NCBI RefSeq assembly: GCF_000272005.1
Contig: NZ_AKKU01000011.1
Coordinates: 124,001 to 188,000 of the forward strand
Length of the DNA: 64,000 nucleotides
Direction: 5' to 3'
DNA from: Alishewanella agri BL06
Lineage (GTDB): Bacteria > Pseudomonadota > Gammaproteobacteria > Enterobacterales > Alteromonadaceae
Each line of letters starts with the position of its first letter. Position 1 is the stretch's first letter. Positions 1 to 10,001 of this stretch are shown one piece after another. The notes below the pieces were generated by a model. That model searched no databases. It was not told the DNA's origin and saw nothing but the letters and a program-made list of their open reading frames with translations. Position numbers and translations under genes: made by a program.

Positions 1-100
1 TGGTCAGTGGCAGCTGCACTTCATAACCCACACCACCGACATCAATAAGCAAGTCCGGGGGTTGTTTTTCCAGAATAGTGCCTTGTAAACGACCAATCAT
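1..100 (-). CDS. ruvA: Holliday junction helicase subunit RuvA, N-terminal fragment
   Basis: Only the first 33 codons lie in the window; the gene runs off the left edge. The visible start reads [12 protein letters not shown] followed by a stretch ending [14 protein letters not shown], which is the conserved N-terminal OB-fold of RuvA. RuvA forms tetramers that hold the Holliday junction and load the RuvB motor. The gene lies 9 bp downstream of ruvC on the same strand, giving the usual yebC-ruvC-ruvA order. The identification is firm despite the short fragment. Confidence 0.93.
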   Translation of the reverse strand, partial: MIGRLQGTILEKQPPDLLIDVGGVGYEVQLPLT

Positions 101-109
101 CAGCTTTCC

Positions 110-634
110 TTATTTACGTAAACGACCGCGTACCGTTTTACTGGCCTGCCCGGCTAAACTGACCAGGCTCTGCTGGGTATGACCATGACACAGCGCTACT
201 GCCAGTGCATCAGCAGCATCAGCTTGCGGGTTGGCCGGTAGCTTTAACAGATAACGCACCATATGCTGTACCTGCGCTTTATCGGCCGCGCCCGTGCCAA
301 CCACGGCTTGTTTCACCTGGCGGGCAGAATACTCAAACACCGACAACCCGGCATGGCAGGCGGCGACGATGGCCGCCCCCCGTGCCTGCCCCAGCTTTAA
401 CGCCGAGTCAGCATTACGCGCCATAAAGACCTGCTCAATCGCAAACACAGTGGGCTGAGTTTGGGCAATAATCTCACTTACGCCATTAAAAATGCGGATC
501 AACCGCTCCGGCAGCTCATCGGTACCGGTACGGATACAGCCGCTGGCGACATAACTAAAGTTACCGCCAAGCTGCTTAATCACGCCATAACCGGTCAGCC
601 GGCTGCCGGGGTCAATACCCAGAATAATGGCCAA
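110..634 (-). CDS. ruvC: Holliday junction resolvase RuvC (TTG start)
   Basis: RuvC is the endonuclease that cuts four-way DNA junctions together with RuvAB. At 174 aa it has the usual length. The acidic catalytic residues are visible in three blocks: the N-terminal [20 protein letters not shown] near residue 66, and [13 protein letters not shown] near residue 140. The protein aligns with known RuvC from its first residue, and the codon there is TTG, so TTG is the start. A GGAG motif lies 5 bases upstream. The yebC stop ends only 2 bases before this TTG, so the two genes are translationally close and probably cotranscribed. Confidence 0.96.
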   Translation of the reverse strand: MAIILGIDPGSRLTGYGVIKQLGGNFSYVASGCIRTGTDELPERLIRIFNGVSEIIAQTQPTVFAIEQVFMARNADSALKLGQARGAAIVAACHAGLSVFEYSARQVKQAVVGTGAADKAQVQHMVRYLLKLPANPQADAADALAVALCHGHTQQSLVSLAGQASKTVRGRLRK

Positions 635-636
635 GC

Positions 637-1380
637 TTACTCCAGAGTTGCCATAATGTCGTCGCTAATGTCGGCATTATGGTAAACGTTTTGCACATCG
701 TCAGAGTCTTCCAGCGCGTCGAGCATTTTAATAAACCTGGCCGCGGTCTCGGCATCCAGTTCAGCGCGGGTATCCGGTAACAGGGTGATTTCTGCTGATT
801 CGGCAGTAAAGCCAGCTGCCGCTAACGCATCTTTGACGGCACTGAAGGCCTCCGGGCTGGTCAGCACTTCCTGACTGCCATCATCATGGCTTTGGACATC
901 ATCGGCACCGGCATCCAACGCTAATTCCAGCAGCTGGTCTTCATCAATGCCCGGCGCAAACAACAACACGCCCTTGCGTTGAAACATATAGGCGACTGAA
1001 CCGCTGGTACCCAGGTTACCGCCGTATTTGGTAAAGGCATGCCGCACATCCGCCACAGTGCGCTTATTATTGTCGGTCATGGTTTCAACGATAACCGCGA
1101 CCCCACCCGGCCCATAGCCTTCGTAGACCAGCTCTTCGTATTGCTCACCGTCTTGCATCCCGGCACCGCGCTTAATGGCGCGTTCAATGGTATCGCGGGT
1201 CATATTTTCACTTAAGGCTTTGTCGACAGCCAAACGTAAGCGTGGATTAGCGGCAACATCGGGGCTAATGCGGGCTGCGGTGGTCAGCTCGCGGATCATC
1301 TTGGTCCAGATTTTGTTTTTCTTCGCATCCTGGCGGGCCTTACGATGCTTCATATTGGCCCATTTACTGTGTCCAGCCAT
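637..1380 (-). CDS. yebC: YebC/PmpR family protein
   Basis: A 247-aa member of the YebC family. These proteins have been described as transcriptional regulators (PmpR) and more recently as factors that help ribosomes through difficult peptide stretches. The start is set at [18 protein letters not shown], the near-invariant family N-terminus; the open frame extends 21 codons further upstream, but that extension is not conserved. Family signatures include the GYGPGGVA motif and the acidic C-terminal region. It lies directly upstream of ruvC with 2 bases between them, the classic arrangement. Confidence 0.95.
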   Translation of the reverse strand: MAGHSKWANMKHRKARQDAKKNKIWTKMIRELTTAARISPDVAANPRLRLAVDKALSENMTRDTIERAIKRGAGMQDGEQYEELVYEGYGPGGVAVIVETMTDNNKRTVADVRHAFTKYGGNLGTSGSVAYMFQRKGVLLFAPGIDEDQLLELALDAGADDVQSHDDGSQEVLTSPEAFSAVKDALAAAGFTAESAEITLLPDTRAELDAETAARFIKMLDALEDSDDVQNVYHNADISDDIMATLE

Positions 1381-1470
1381 CGGTGCTCCTGTGCTTGTAA
1401 AAACTGCGGGGTAAAGACGCAGTGGGCAAGGCCCACTGCACAAGCTTAGCGATTGTTTCGCTACTTAGAC

Positions 1471-3246
1471 TCAGGCTTTGACCGCCACCTGAATACCCAG
1501 TTCGGCTAGCTGGGCTGGATTAGCGGCACCCGGTGCGTCCGTGAGCGGACAGGCTGCAGTAGCGGTTTTCGGGAACGCCATCACATCACGGATTGAGGTC
1601 GCGCCGGTCATCAACATCACCAGGCGATCCAGGCCAAAGGCCAAACCGGCATGCGGCGGCGCGCCGTATTTTAAGGCTTCGAGCAGGAAACCGAATTTCT
1701 CGGCCGCTTCTTCATCGCTAATGCCCAATAAGGTAAAGACCTTGGCCTGCACTTCAGCGGTGTGGATCCGCACTGAGCCACCACCTAATTCAGTGCCGTT
1801 TAATACCATGTCATAGGCATTGGATAACAGCTCACCAAGCTTGAGCTCGTTATTCGGGGTATTCAGGAAATGCGCCGTGTCCAGTGGCGAGGTAAACGGA
1901 TGGTGTACTGCCGAGTAGCTGCCATCATCGTTTTCTTCAAACATCGGGAAGTCTACCACCCATAACGGTTTCCAACCCGGTACCGTCAGTTTTAAGTCTT
2001 CGCCCAGCTTTAAGCGCAGTGCCCCCATGGCTTCGCAGACAACCTTGTAACTATCGGCACCAAAGAAAATTAAATCGCCATTTTGAGCGCCGGTGCGGGC
2101 CAGAATTTCGGTAATGATCTCTGCGCTTAAGAACTTAGCTACCGGTGACTGGATACCTTCAGCGCCTGCTGCCAGATCGTTAACTTTCAACCAGGCTAAC
2201 CCCTTGGCGCCATAGATGCCAACAAAGCTGGTGTAGTTATCGATATCTTTGCGGGAGATTTTCTCGGCAGCGCCTGGCACTTTCAATGCCACAACGCGGC
2301 CTTTTGGATCATTGGCCGGGCCAGAGAAGACTTTAAATTCAACGTCTTTTAATAAGTCAGCCACATCGACAAACTGCATCGGGTTGCGTAAATCCGGCTT
2401 GTCGGAACCGTATAAGCGCATCGCTTCCCAATACGGCATCCGTGGGAAATCGCCTAAATCGACATTCAGCAGGCTCTGGAACATCTCACGTACCATCTGC
2501 TCGGTCACCGCCATCACTTCCGGCGCCGTCATAAAGGAGGTTTCGATATCGATCTGGGTAAATTCCGGCTGGCGATCGGCGCGTAAGTCTTCATCACGGA
2601 AGCATTTCACGATCTGGTAGTAGCGATCCAGACCTGACATCATCAACAGTTGCTTAAACAGCTGTGGTGATTGTGGCAACGCAAAGAACTGGCCTTTGTG
2701 CGTGCGGCTGGGTACCAGATAATCGCGCGCGCCCTCTGGCGTGGCCTTGGTCAGGATCGGCGTTTCGACATCTAAAAAGCCCTGGCTGTCCATAAAATTG
2801 CGCACAAAGCTGGTGACCTTGGCGCGGAATTTCAGCCGGTCGCTCATCAGCGGCCGGCGTAAATCCAGGTAGCGGTATTTCAGGCGCTGCTCTTCACTGT
2901 TTTCGTGGTTAAAGTCCAGCGGCAGCGGCGCGGCTTTATTCAGAATAGTCAGCTCACTGGCATAAACTTCTACCGCACCGGTGGCCATCTCCTGGTTTAC
3001 CTGCGAGGCCGGGCGCGCCCGCACCTGGCCTTTTATCTGAATGCAGTATTCATTACGCACGGTATAGGCAACATCGAACAAATCTTTTAAATCCGGGTCA
3101 CAAACGACCTGCACCAGACCTTCACGGTCACGCAAGTCAATAAAAATCAGACCACCCAGATCCCGCCGCCGGTTGACCCAACCACTTAAGGTGACGTCTT
3201 GCCCAACTTCTGTTGCCGTTAACTTACCGCAATAATGGCTACGCAT
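1471..3246 (-). CDS. aspS: Aspartate--tRNA ligase
   Basis: A class II aminoacyl-tRNA synthetase that charges tRNA-Asp in the cytosol. Its 591 aa match bacterial AspRS. Domain order: N-terminal OB anticodon-binding domain (about 1-105, with [20 protein letters not shown]), class II catalytic core with motif 2 ([18 protein letters not shown]), the bacterial GAD insertion (about 280-420), and C-terminal motif 3 ([15 protein letters not shown]). It is transcribed toward yebC and ruvC, with a 90-base gap to yebC. A good promoter is visible upstream (see the promoter entry). Confidence 0.98.
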   Translation of the reverse strand: MRSHYCGKLTATEVGQDVTLSGWVNRRRDLGGLIFIDLRDREGLVQVVCDPDLKDLFDVAYTVRNEYCIQIKGQVRARPASQVNQEMATGAVEVYASELTILNKAAPLPLDFNHENSEEQRLKYRYLDLRRPLMSDRLKFRAKVTSFVRNFMDSQGFLDVETPILTKATPEGARDYLVPSRTHKGQFFALPQSPQLFKQLLMMSGLDRYYQIVKCFRDEDLRADRQPEFTQIDIETSFMTAPEVMAVTEQMVREMFQSLLNVDLGDFPRMPYWEAMRLYGSDKPDLRNPMQFVDVADLLKDVEFKVFSGPANDPKGRVVALKVPGAAEKISRKDIDNYTSFVGIYGAKGLAWLKVNDLAAGAEGIQSPVAKFLSAEIITEILARTGAQNGDLIFFGADSYKVVCEAMGALRLKLGEDLKLTVPGWKPLWVVDFPMFEENDDGSYSAVHHPFTSPLDTAHFLNTPNNELKLGELLSNAYDMVLNGTELGGGSVRIHTAEVQAKVFTLLGISDEEAAEKFGFLLEALKYGAPPHAGLAFGLDRLVMLMTGATSIRDVMAFPKTATAACPLTDAPGAANPAQLAELGIQVAVKA

Positions 3247-3357
3247 TAACCTTTCCTTTCATTCAAGCTGAAGTGCTACACCTGTCATCTGGCGACAACC
3301 ACGGTTTTTGTCTGCGCGGCTGTCGAAATTGATAGTGTATCTATTTAATGGGCGCTA

Positions 3358-3385
3358 ATTATAGCGAAATGCGCTTTAATGTCAC
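3358..3385 (-). promoter_or_regulatory. Sigma-70 type promoter for aspS
   Basis: Read on the minus strand, GTGACA (3385-3380) is followed after 16 bases by a perfect TATAAT (3363-3358). Transcription would run toward aspS, whose ATG is about 110 bases downstream. The divergent cmoA-cmoB pair shares the same 251-base intergenic region. No equally clear promoter is visible for cmoA; a TAAAAT before it is only a weak candidate. Confidence 0.55.
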
Positions 3386-3488
3386 TGCCCGCTTTGGAAA
3401 AGCATTAAAGCCCCGCGACTGTAAAGATTAACTGCAGAAAAGTACCCGCCTTTGCGTTAAAATGCCGCCCATATCGTGCCCTTATTGA

Positions 3489-4226
<738 letters not shown>

Positions 4227-4228
4227 GC

Positions 4229-5194
4229 ATGCTGGATTTTTCTCCCTTTTATGCCGCCCTGGCGCAAAACCAGTTAAGCGCCTGGCTGGAAACCTTACCG
4301 GCCCAACTGGCCAACTGGCGCAAAGAAGCGCTACATGGTGACTTTGCCAGCTGGCAAAAGGTGTTGCAGCATTTGCCCGTGACCAGGCCCTCGGTCGTTG
4401 AGCTAAAGCAGGAGGTGAAATTCGGTACCGCCGCTGATATCAGCACTGGCGAAGCCGAACGCATTCGCTATTTATTACAACAGTTAAAACCCTGGCGCAA
4501 AGGCCCCTTCTCAATTCACGGCATTGACATTGATACCGAGTGGCGCTCGGATTGGAAATGGCAGCGCGTATTACCGCATATCAGTGATTTAACTAACCGC
4601 ACCGTGCTTGATGTCGGCTGTGGCAGCGGCTATCACTTATGGCGGATGCGCGGTGCCGGCGCCCGTTTTGTAGTCGGTATCGACCCGTCGCAACTGTTTT
4701 ATGCGCAGTTTCAAGCCATTAAACACTTTAATCCGGATCCGGCGGTGAATTTAATCCCGATTGGTATCGACGAGATGCCGGCCTTAAAGCAGTTCGATAC
4801 GGTGTTTTCGATGGGGGTGTTATACCATCGCCGCTCACCGCTGGATTTTTTACAGCAATTAAAGCAACAACTGCGGCCGGGCGGCGAGCTGGTGTTGGAA
4901 ACTTTAGTCGTCGAAGGCGACGAGCAGACGGTGTTAGTGCCGGGTGAGCGCTATGCCAAGATGCGTAATGTCTGGTTTATTCCCAGTACCGCCGCCTTAT
5001 GCCATTGGTTAACCCGGCTTGGCTTTAAAGATGCACGGGTGGTTGATTTAAATACCACCAGCCTGGAGGAACAGCGCGCCACGGCCTGGATGGAAAATGA
5101 AAGTCTGATTGATTTTCTCGATCCGAATGATCATAGTAAGACCATTGAAGGTTATCCGGCACCGATACGTGCCGTTGTGATTGCCGGCGTTTAA
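4229..5194 (+). CDS. cmoB: tRNA U34 carboxymethyltransferase CmoB
   Basis: CmoB transfers the carboxymethyl group of carboxy-SAM to 5-hydroxyuridine 34 of tRNA, forming cmo5U and widening wobble decoding. The 321-aa length fits. The methyltransferase core begins after about residue 115 with the SAM motif [15 protein letters not shown] and later [19 protein letters not shown], both strongly conserved in CmoB. It starts 2 bases after cmoA, so the two enzymes of the pathway are coupled. Confidence 0.96.
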   Translation: MLDFSPFYAALAQNQLSAWLETLPAQLANWRKEALHGDFASWQKVLQHLPVTRPSVVELKQEVKFGTAADISTGEAERIRYLLQQLKPWRKGPFSIHGIDIDTEWRSDWKWQRVLPHISDLTNRTVLDVGCGSGYHLWRMRGAGARFVVGIDPSQLFYAQFQAIKHFNPDPAVNLIPIGIDEMPALKQFDTVFSMGVLYHRRSPLDFLQQLKQQLRPGGELVLETLVVEGDEQTVLVPGERYAKMRNVWFIPSTAALCHWLTRLGFKDARVVDLNTTSLEEQRATAWMENESLIDFLDPNDHSKTIEGYPAPIRAVVIAGV

Positions 5195-5229
5195 CGCCGG
5201 CATAGCTGCAGCAGGAGCGCACCAGCACT

Positions 5230-6117
5230 ATGCCCTACCGTCCCAAGTCAACGCTGGAACAATGGCGAATTTTACAGGCCGTGGTCGATGCCGGCGGTTA
5301 TGCCCAGGCGGCGGATCTGTTAAACAAAAGCCAGTCGTCGTTAAACCATGCCGTCGCCAAACTACAATCGCAATTAGGCGTCGAGCTACTGGAAGTCATT
5401 GGCCGCAAAGCGCAGCTTACCCCAGCTGGCGAGGTGATGCTGCGCCGCTCACGCATTCTGACCCAGCAAATTGAAGATTTAGAGCTGTTAGCCGATAACC
5501 TTGATAAAGGCTGGGAGCCAGAAATTCGTATCGCTACTGAACTGGCCTATCCGAAACCCTTTTTATACCAGGCGCTGCAGGCCTTTTACCCAATTAGTCG
5601 TGGCAGCCGGGTGCAAATTATTGATACGGTACTCACTGGCACCAGCGAGATTATTACCCAGAAAAAAGCGGATCTGGTGATTACCGGCGTAGTACCCAAA
5701 GGCTATTTAAGTGAACCGCTGTATGTGACCCGCTTTATTCCGGTGGTCGGTTGCCAGCATCCGCTCGCCAGTATAGATAGCCTGGATCAAAATGAGCTAA
5801 GCCAACAGCTGCAAATTGTGATCCGCGATACCGCCGTCAAGCCGCAGGAGCATATGGGCTGGCTTAAAGCCGAACAACGCTGGACAGTGAATAATTTTCA
5901 CGAAGCAGTCGATATCTTACAGCTTGGCTTAGGATTTTGCTGGTTACCCGACTTTGTGGTGAATCCACAGTTGGAAACAGGTCAACTTTGCCGTTTACCG
6001 CTAAAACAAAGTACCGAACGCCTGGTGCCGATGAGTTTGCTGGCACCACAAGAAGAAACCTTAGGGCCGGGTAGCCGGCAATTACGGCAGTTGCTACTGG
6101 CCGCACATCAAAAATAA
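5230..6117 (+). CDS. LysR family transcriptional regulator
   Basis: A 295-aa LysR-type regulator. The N-terminal winged helix-turn-helix is visible at about 10-65 (ILQAVVDAGGYAQAADLLNK, then SQSSLNHAVAKLQSQLGVEL). The rest is the periplasmic-binding-protein-like effector domain. It follows cmoB on the same strand after 35 bases and precedes a small hypothetical gene after 12 bases. An AGGAG motif lies 13 bases before the ATG, somewhat far. The effector and targets cannot be read from the sequence. The Ser-Ser-Leu-Asn-His recognition helix is unlike the more common SQPAVS pattern. Confidence 0.85.
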   Translation: MPYRPKSTLEQWRILQAVVDAGGYAQAADLLNKSQSSLNHAVAKLQSQLGVELLEVIGRKAQLTPAGEVMLRRSRILTQQIEDLELLADNLDKGWEPEIRIATELAYPKPFLYQALQAFYPISRGSRVQIIDTVLTGTSEIITQKKADLVITGVVPKGYLSEPLYVTRFIPVVGCQHPLASIDSLDQNELSQQLQIVIRDTAVKPQEHMGWLKAEQRWTVNNFHEAVDILQLGLGFCWLPDFVVNPQLETGQLCRLPLKQSTERLVPMSLLAPQEETLGPGSRQLRQLLLAAHQK

Positions 6118-6129
6118 CAAGGACCTTTT

Positions 6130-6537
6130 ATGCAAGCGCAGGAACTGAACGCCCTGATGCAACAATCGGCAGTTGATGCCGTCAACTTTGCGGCTGAGCA
6201 ATATCAATTAACGCTGGATGGCAGTCTGGAAAGTCTGCATCAGGTTGATACGTTGCTGGCCAAGTTGTATCAGGATCAACAGGCAAAACCGCACTCCAGT
6301 GAAATGCTGTTTACGCTGTGTAATATTATTGGTGCCTATGTTGGGGAAGTTTTTATCCAACACGTCGGTGGCCAGTGGCAAAATAATACGCAAGATCACA
6401 GCGCGCCGTACCTGGCGGTAGGCTTTGGCGATAAAGAATTTCCATTTGCATCAGTGTGTTACCACAAGATTGTTAATGATAACAGCATCAGCCTGCAAGA
6501 TTACCTGCGCCAGGCACGTGAGAACGCCACACAGTAA
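6130..6537 (+). CDS. Conserved hypothetical protein, 135 aa
   Basis: I do not recognise a named function. The protein is soluble, acidic and without a signal peptide or membrane segment. It contains an internal GAYVGEVFIQHVGGQW block followed by GFGDKEFPFASVCYHKIVN. That layout (small helical N-terminus, then GAYxGE and a Trp-containing strand) resembles DUF3806-like proteins, but I cannot confirm it. A good ribosome site (AAGGA) precedes the ATG. It sits 12 bases after the LysR gene and 74 bases before purM, so it may be read with the regulator. Confidence 0.7.
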   Translation: MQAQELNALMQQSAVDAVNFAAEQYQLTLDGSLESLHQVDTLLAKLYQDQQAKPHSSEMLFTLCNIIGAYVGEVFIQHVGGQWQNNTQDHSAPYLAVGFGDKEFPFASVCYHKIVNDNSISLQDYLRQARENATQ

Positions 6538-6611
6538 GGCTTTTGTCGGCGCCGTTAAAAAGGTAAAATGGCGCCCTCTTTAGCCAACCCCCAAGCCATT
6601 CGAGGAAAGCC

Positions 6612-7655
6612 GTGAGCGAGCAGAAAACATCTTTAAGCTATAAAGACGCCGGAGTAGACATAGACGCAGGTAATGCGCTGGTTGATCGGATTAAAGGCGC
6701 GGTAAAGCGCACCACCCGTCCGGAAGTCATCGGTGGCCTTGGTGGTTTTGGCGCGCTATGCCAAATCCCTGCCGGTTATAAAGAGCCGGTACTGGTGTCA
6801 GGTACTGACGGTGTCGGCACCAAATTGCGCTTAGCGATGGATTTAAAGCGCCATGATGGTGTGGGTATCGATTTGGTTGCGATGTGTGTGAACGATCTGG
6901 TAGTACAGGGTGCAGAACCGCTGTTTTTCCTCGATTATTACGCTACCGGTAAATTAGATGTCGATACGGCGTCGCGGGTCGTTGCCGGTATTGCGGAAGG
7001 CTGTGTGCAGTCGGGTTGCGCCTTGGTTGGCGGTGAAACCGCTGAAATGCCAGGCATGTATCATGGTGATGATTACGATATCGCCGGTTTCTGCGTTGGT
7101 GTGGTGGAAAAAGCCGATATTATCGATGGCTCCAAAGTCCAACCCGGTGACCAGTTGATTGCTCTGGCCTCTTCTGGTCCACACTCCAATGGTTTTTCAC
7201 TGATCCGCAAGGTACTGGAAGTGTCAGGTCAATCTCCTGAGACCTTACTGGACGGTAAGTCGATTGCCGACCACCTACTGGAACCGACCCGTATCTATGT
7301 GAAAAACCTGCTGGCACTGTTTAAAACCACACCGGTACATGCGCTGTGTCATATCACCGGCGGTGGTTTCTGGGAAAATATTCCACGGGTACTACCGGCT
7401 GATACCAAAGCGGTGATTAATGGCAAAAGCTGGCAGTGGCCGGCGATTTTTGACTGGTTACAGCAACAGGGTAATATCAGCCGCCATGAAATGTACCGTA
7501 CCTTTAACTGTGGTGTCGGTATGATCGTAGTGGTCCCTGCCGCTGAGTTAGATCAGGCGCTGGCGAAGCTGCAACATGCTGGCGAAACCGCCTGGCATCT
7601 GGGTGAAATTCAGGCCGCTGCGGCCGGCGAGCAACTGGTTATTATCAACGAGTAA
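6612..7655 (+). CDS. purM: Phosphoribosylformylglycinamidine cyclo-ligase PurM (GTG start)
   Basis: PurM (AIR synthetase) closes the imidazole ring in step five of de novo purine synthesis, using ATP. Its 347 aa match the family. Conserved blocks include [15 protein letters not shown] at the N-terminus, the GTDGVGTKL nucleotide-binding segment, the [11 protein letters not shown] loop and [13 protein letters not shown]. The start is GTG with GAGGAAAG immediately upstream. purN follows after 9 bases, the standard purMN operon. No clear PurR box is visible in the 74-base upstream gap. Confidence 0.97.
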   Translation: MSEQKTSLSYKDAGVDIDAGNALVDRIKGAVKRTTRPEVIGGLGGFGALCQIPAGYKEPVLVSGTDGVGTKLRLAMDLKRHDGVGIDLVAMCVNDLVVQGAEPLFFLDYYATGKLDVDTASRVVAGIAEGCVQSGCALVGGETAEMPGMYHGDDYDIAGFCVGVVEKADIIDGSKVQPGDQLIALASSGPHSNGFSLIRKVLEVSGQSPETLLDGKSIADHLLEPTRIYVKNLLALFKTTPVHALCHITGGGFWENIPRVLPADTKAVINGKSWQWPAIFDWLQQQGNISRHEMYRTFNCGVGMIVVVPAAELDQALAKLQHAGETAWHLGEIQAAAAGEQLVIINE

Positions 7656-7664
7656 GAAGGCAGC

Positions 7665-8327
7665 ATGAAATCTATCGTCGTGCTGATCTCAGGCAGTGGC
7701 AGCAATTTACAGGCCCTGCTTGATAGCTGTGCTACGGGCTTTATCCCCGGTAAGATTACCGGGGTGATCTCGAACAAGGCAAACGCCTTTGGCTTAAAAC
7801 GGGCAGAAGCCGCAGGTGTCGCGACTGCGGTCCTCAGCCACAAAGGCTTCGACAGTCGGGAAGATTATGATCAGGCGCTGATTGCGGCGATTGAGCAGTT
7901 TAAACCCGATTTAATTGTGCTGGCCGGTTTTATGCGCATCCTGACTGCAGAGTTTGTGCAACATTTTTCCGGTAAATTATTGAACATTCACCCTTCTTTG
8001 CTACCTAAGTATCAGGGATTGGCGACACATCAGCGGGCGATTGACGCCGGTGATACCGAACATGGCTGCAGTGTGCACTTTGTCACTGAACAGCTGGATG
8101 GCGGGCCGGTAATTTTGCAAGCCAAGGTGCCAATTTTCCCAGGCGACGATGCTTCAGTTGTGGCAGAGCGGGTGCATGAACAAGAACACCAAATTTATCC
8201 GTTGGTGGTGCGTTGGTTCTGTCAGGGCCGTTTACAACAACAGGTAAATGAGGCATGGTTAGACGGTAACTTACTTCCAGCACAAGGTTATGCCCAGGAT
8301 GAGGATGATGTCGAGGTGGCGCCGTAA
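7665..8327 (+). CDS. purN: Phosphoribosylglycinamide formyltransferase PurN
   Basis: PurN transfers the formyl group of 10-formyl-THF to GAR in purine synthesis. At 220 aa it is normal. Visible signatures are the N-terminal LISGSGSNLQALL loop, the catalytic Asn-His-Asp set in LNIHPSLLPKYQGL (Asn and His) and HFVTEQLDGGPVI (Asp), and AGFMRILTAEFV. It follows purM by 9 bases. Its last 23 bases overlap the next gene, a DUF3108 protein. Confidence 0.96.
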   Translation: MKSIVVLISGSGSNLQALLDSCATGFIPGKITGVISNKANAFGLKRAEAAGVATAVLSHKGFDSREDYDQALIAAIEQFKPDLIVLAGFMRILTAEFVQHFSGKLLNIHPSLLPKYQGLATHQRAIDAGDTEHGCSVHFVTEQLDGGPVILQAKVPIFPGDDASVVAERVHEQEHQIYPLVVRWFCQGRLQQQVNEAWLDGNLLPAQGYAQDEDDVEVAP

Positions 8328-9081
8328 CGCAGCCGTTTTGTTTACCACCTTTCTAATCAGCACTGCAGTCTCAAGCACTGCAGTTGCTGAATCTACAATA
8401 GAAAGCCCTGCTTTTAGTACTTTTAATGCCGAATATCTGATTTACCGTGGCGGTAAAAGTCATGGTAAAGCCAAACGCTATCTACACCAGCAAGCAGACC
8501 ACTATGAAATGGGTTACAGCAGCGATATTAGCTGGCTGGTGTTTAGTGATAAACGCAGTGAAACCTCAACCTTTATCGTGCAGGATGCGCAGATCCGACC
8601 GCTGCATTACCTGATGAAACGCAGTGGTACCGGTAGTAACCGCCATTATGAATGGCGTTTAGACTGGCAACAGCAACAGGTCCTTACCGGTAAGAAAGCA
8701 GCCGTAAAAGCCATACCCTGGCAGGATAACTGGTTAGATCCGCTCAGTTATCATCAGCAGCTGGTTAATGATCTGAAAGCGGGTAAAACCGAATTCAGCT
8801 ATGACGTACTCAATCGTGATGGCAATAGCCGTACCTATCACTACCGGGTAGAACTGGAAGAACCGCTGGCGCTGCCCTACGGCAATGTGCGGGCAATCCG
8901 TATTGCCAGAGTGGAAGAGAACAGCGAGAAACAAGTGTTGGCCTGGGTCGCGCCTGAGCTGGACTATATGTTAGTGCGACTGTGGCGCGGTGAAGACAAC
9001 GTGGAACAGTTCGATGTCCAGCTGCATAAATTAGAGTGGTTACAGCGCTCAGAGCACGAGCGGCTCACCGAAACGGAATAA
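8305..9081 (+). CDS. DUF3108 domain-containing exported protein
   Basis: A secreted or periplasmic protein of about 258 aa. The N-terminus has basic residues (MMSRWRRN), a hydrophobic stretch and a likely cleavage site near AVSSTAVAES. The rest fits DUF3108: FSTFNAEYLIYRGGKSHGKA near the mature N-terminus and a beta-rich body. The frame opens at 8290, but the AGGA at 8296-8299 best serves the ATG at 8305 (5-base spacing); 8308 is also possible. The gene begins inside purN and is likely cotranscribed. Its end overlaps the convergent amidotransferase gene by 33 bases. The function of DUF3108 is unknown. Confidence 0.82.
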   Translation: MMSRWRRNAAVLFTTFLISTAVSSTAVAESTIESPAFSTFNAEYLIYRGGKSHGKAKRYLHQQADHYEMGYSSDISWLVFSDKRSETSTFIVQDAQIRPLHYLMKRSGTGSNRHYEWRLDWQQQQVLTGKKAAVKAIPWQDNWLDPLSYHQQLVNDLKAGKTEFSYDVLNRDGNSRTYHYRVELEEPLALPYGNVRAIRIARVEENSEKQVLAWVAPELDYMLVRLWRGEDNVEQFDVQLHKLEWLQRSEHERLTETE

Positions 9082-9819
9082 CTGCGCCTCGCCTGGCCGC
9101 ATCTTATGCCACTGCTCGTTATTGGTCAGTGGCTCAGTGGCAATGATGGTGACCACATCCTTGGGGGTGGTTTCCCGGCTAAAATCAATATCGACATCCA
9201 CATCCGACAGCCGTGCCACACCAAAGGGCGCGCGTCGGGTGATCCAGTGCAACTTGGTAGTACAAAATGCCAGCACATACTCACCGTCACTCAGCAGCAT
9301 ATTAAATACCCCCAATTGTTGCAGCTTGGGTAATAATCCGGCGATAAAGCGCATTGCCGCTTTGGGTCCCGGGCTTGTGCCGGGATAACGTTTTACTAAC
9401 TCACTGAATAAGTAACAAAAGGCGCGCTCACTATCCGTGGTTCCGACAGGCTGAAAGCGCTCAACCGCTAACTGGCGGAAATCTTTTAACTGACCATTGT
9501 GAGCATAGGTCCAGTAACGGCCCCATAGCTCGCGGGTAAAAGGATGGGTGTTTTCCAGTCCCACCCGGCCGCTGTTAGCCTGCCGCACATGGGCAATCAC
9601 GGCAGTACTTTTAATCGGATAATCAGAAACCAGGCGGGCAATTTCCGACTGATAGCTCGGTAATGCATCCTTAAAGGTACAAACGCCCTTCCCCTCGTAA
9701 AACGCCACGCCCCAGCCGTCTTTATGCGGGCCAGTTCGGCCACCGCGCTCTTTTAGTCCTTTAAAGCTAAAACAAATATCGGTTGGCACATTGGCTGACA
9801 TCCCCAGTAATTCACACAA
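9049..9819 (-). CDS. yafJ: Class II glutamine amidotransferase, YafJ-like (TTG start)
   Basis: A 256-aa N-terminal-nucleophile glutamine amidotransferase. The family needs Cys immediately after the initiator Met, and E. coli YafJ begins MCELLGMSANVPTDICFSF. Here the same sequence is preceded by TTG, giving (M)CELLGMSA; starting at the upstream ATG (9834) would bury the catalytic Cys behind five extra residues. A GGAG lies at the right distance before the TTG. Other family motifs are GGRTGPHKDGWGVAFYEGKG, ENTHPFTRELWG, YAHNGQLKDF and GTTDSERAFCYL. Its amide acceptor is not known. It converges on the DUF3108 gene. Confidence 0.92.
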   Translation of the reverse strand: MCELLGMSANVPTDICFSFKGLKERGGRTGPHKDGWGVAFYEGKGVCTFKDALPSYQSEIARLVSDYPIKSTAVIAHVRQANSGRVGLENTHPFTRELWGRYWTYAHNGQLKDFRQLAVERFQPVGTTDSERAFCYLFSELVKRYPGTSPGPKAAMRFIAGLLPKLQQLGVFNMLLSDGEYVLAFCTTKLHWITRRAPFGVARLSDVDVDIDFSRETTPKDVVTIIATEPLTNNEQWHKMRPGEAQLFRFGEPLVL

Positions 9820-9968
9820 GTGCCACACTCCCATTCCGGCAAAACAACAGTCTGGTTGCTATGCTAGAACGTACAAACAGTGTCTGCAACTTTTGTTGAC
9901 AGTTATAGCTGGTGTGCTGCGGCACGAAGTGCTTGCAACTTGGCGCAAAGCATTCTAAGCTAAGACTT

Positions 9969-9985
9969 TAGTGGTCAGACCTCTT
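9969..9985. promoter_or_regulatory. Candidate FadR operator upstream of fadE
   Basis: The 17-mer TAGTGGTCAGACCTCTT contains TGGTCAGACC, close to the known FadR operator pattern (AnCTGGTCnGACCnGTT). It ends 16 bases before the fadE ATG, between a plausible promoter (TTGCAA, 17 bases, TAAGCT) and the AGGAG ribosome site, so a bound repressor would block transcription. FadR repression of fadE relieved by acyl-CoA is established in other gammaproteobacteria. No fadR gene is in the window, so the match is inference from sequence. Confidence 0.5.
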
Positions 9986-10001
9986 ATCACAGGAGTTTAC
10001 A

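Noticed and set aside
1381-1443. Longer YebC start
   Set aside because: The extra 21 codons are not conserved, and [14 protein letters not shown] is the well-known N-terminus.
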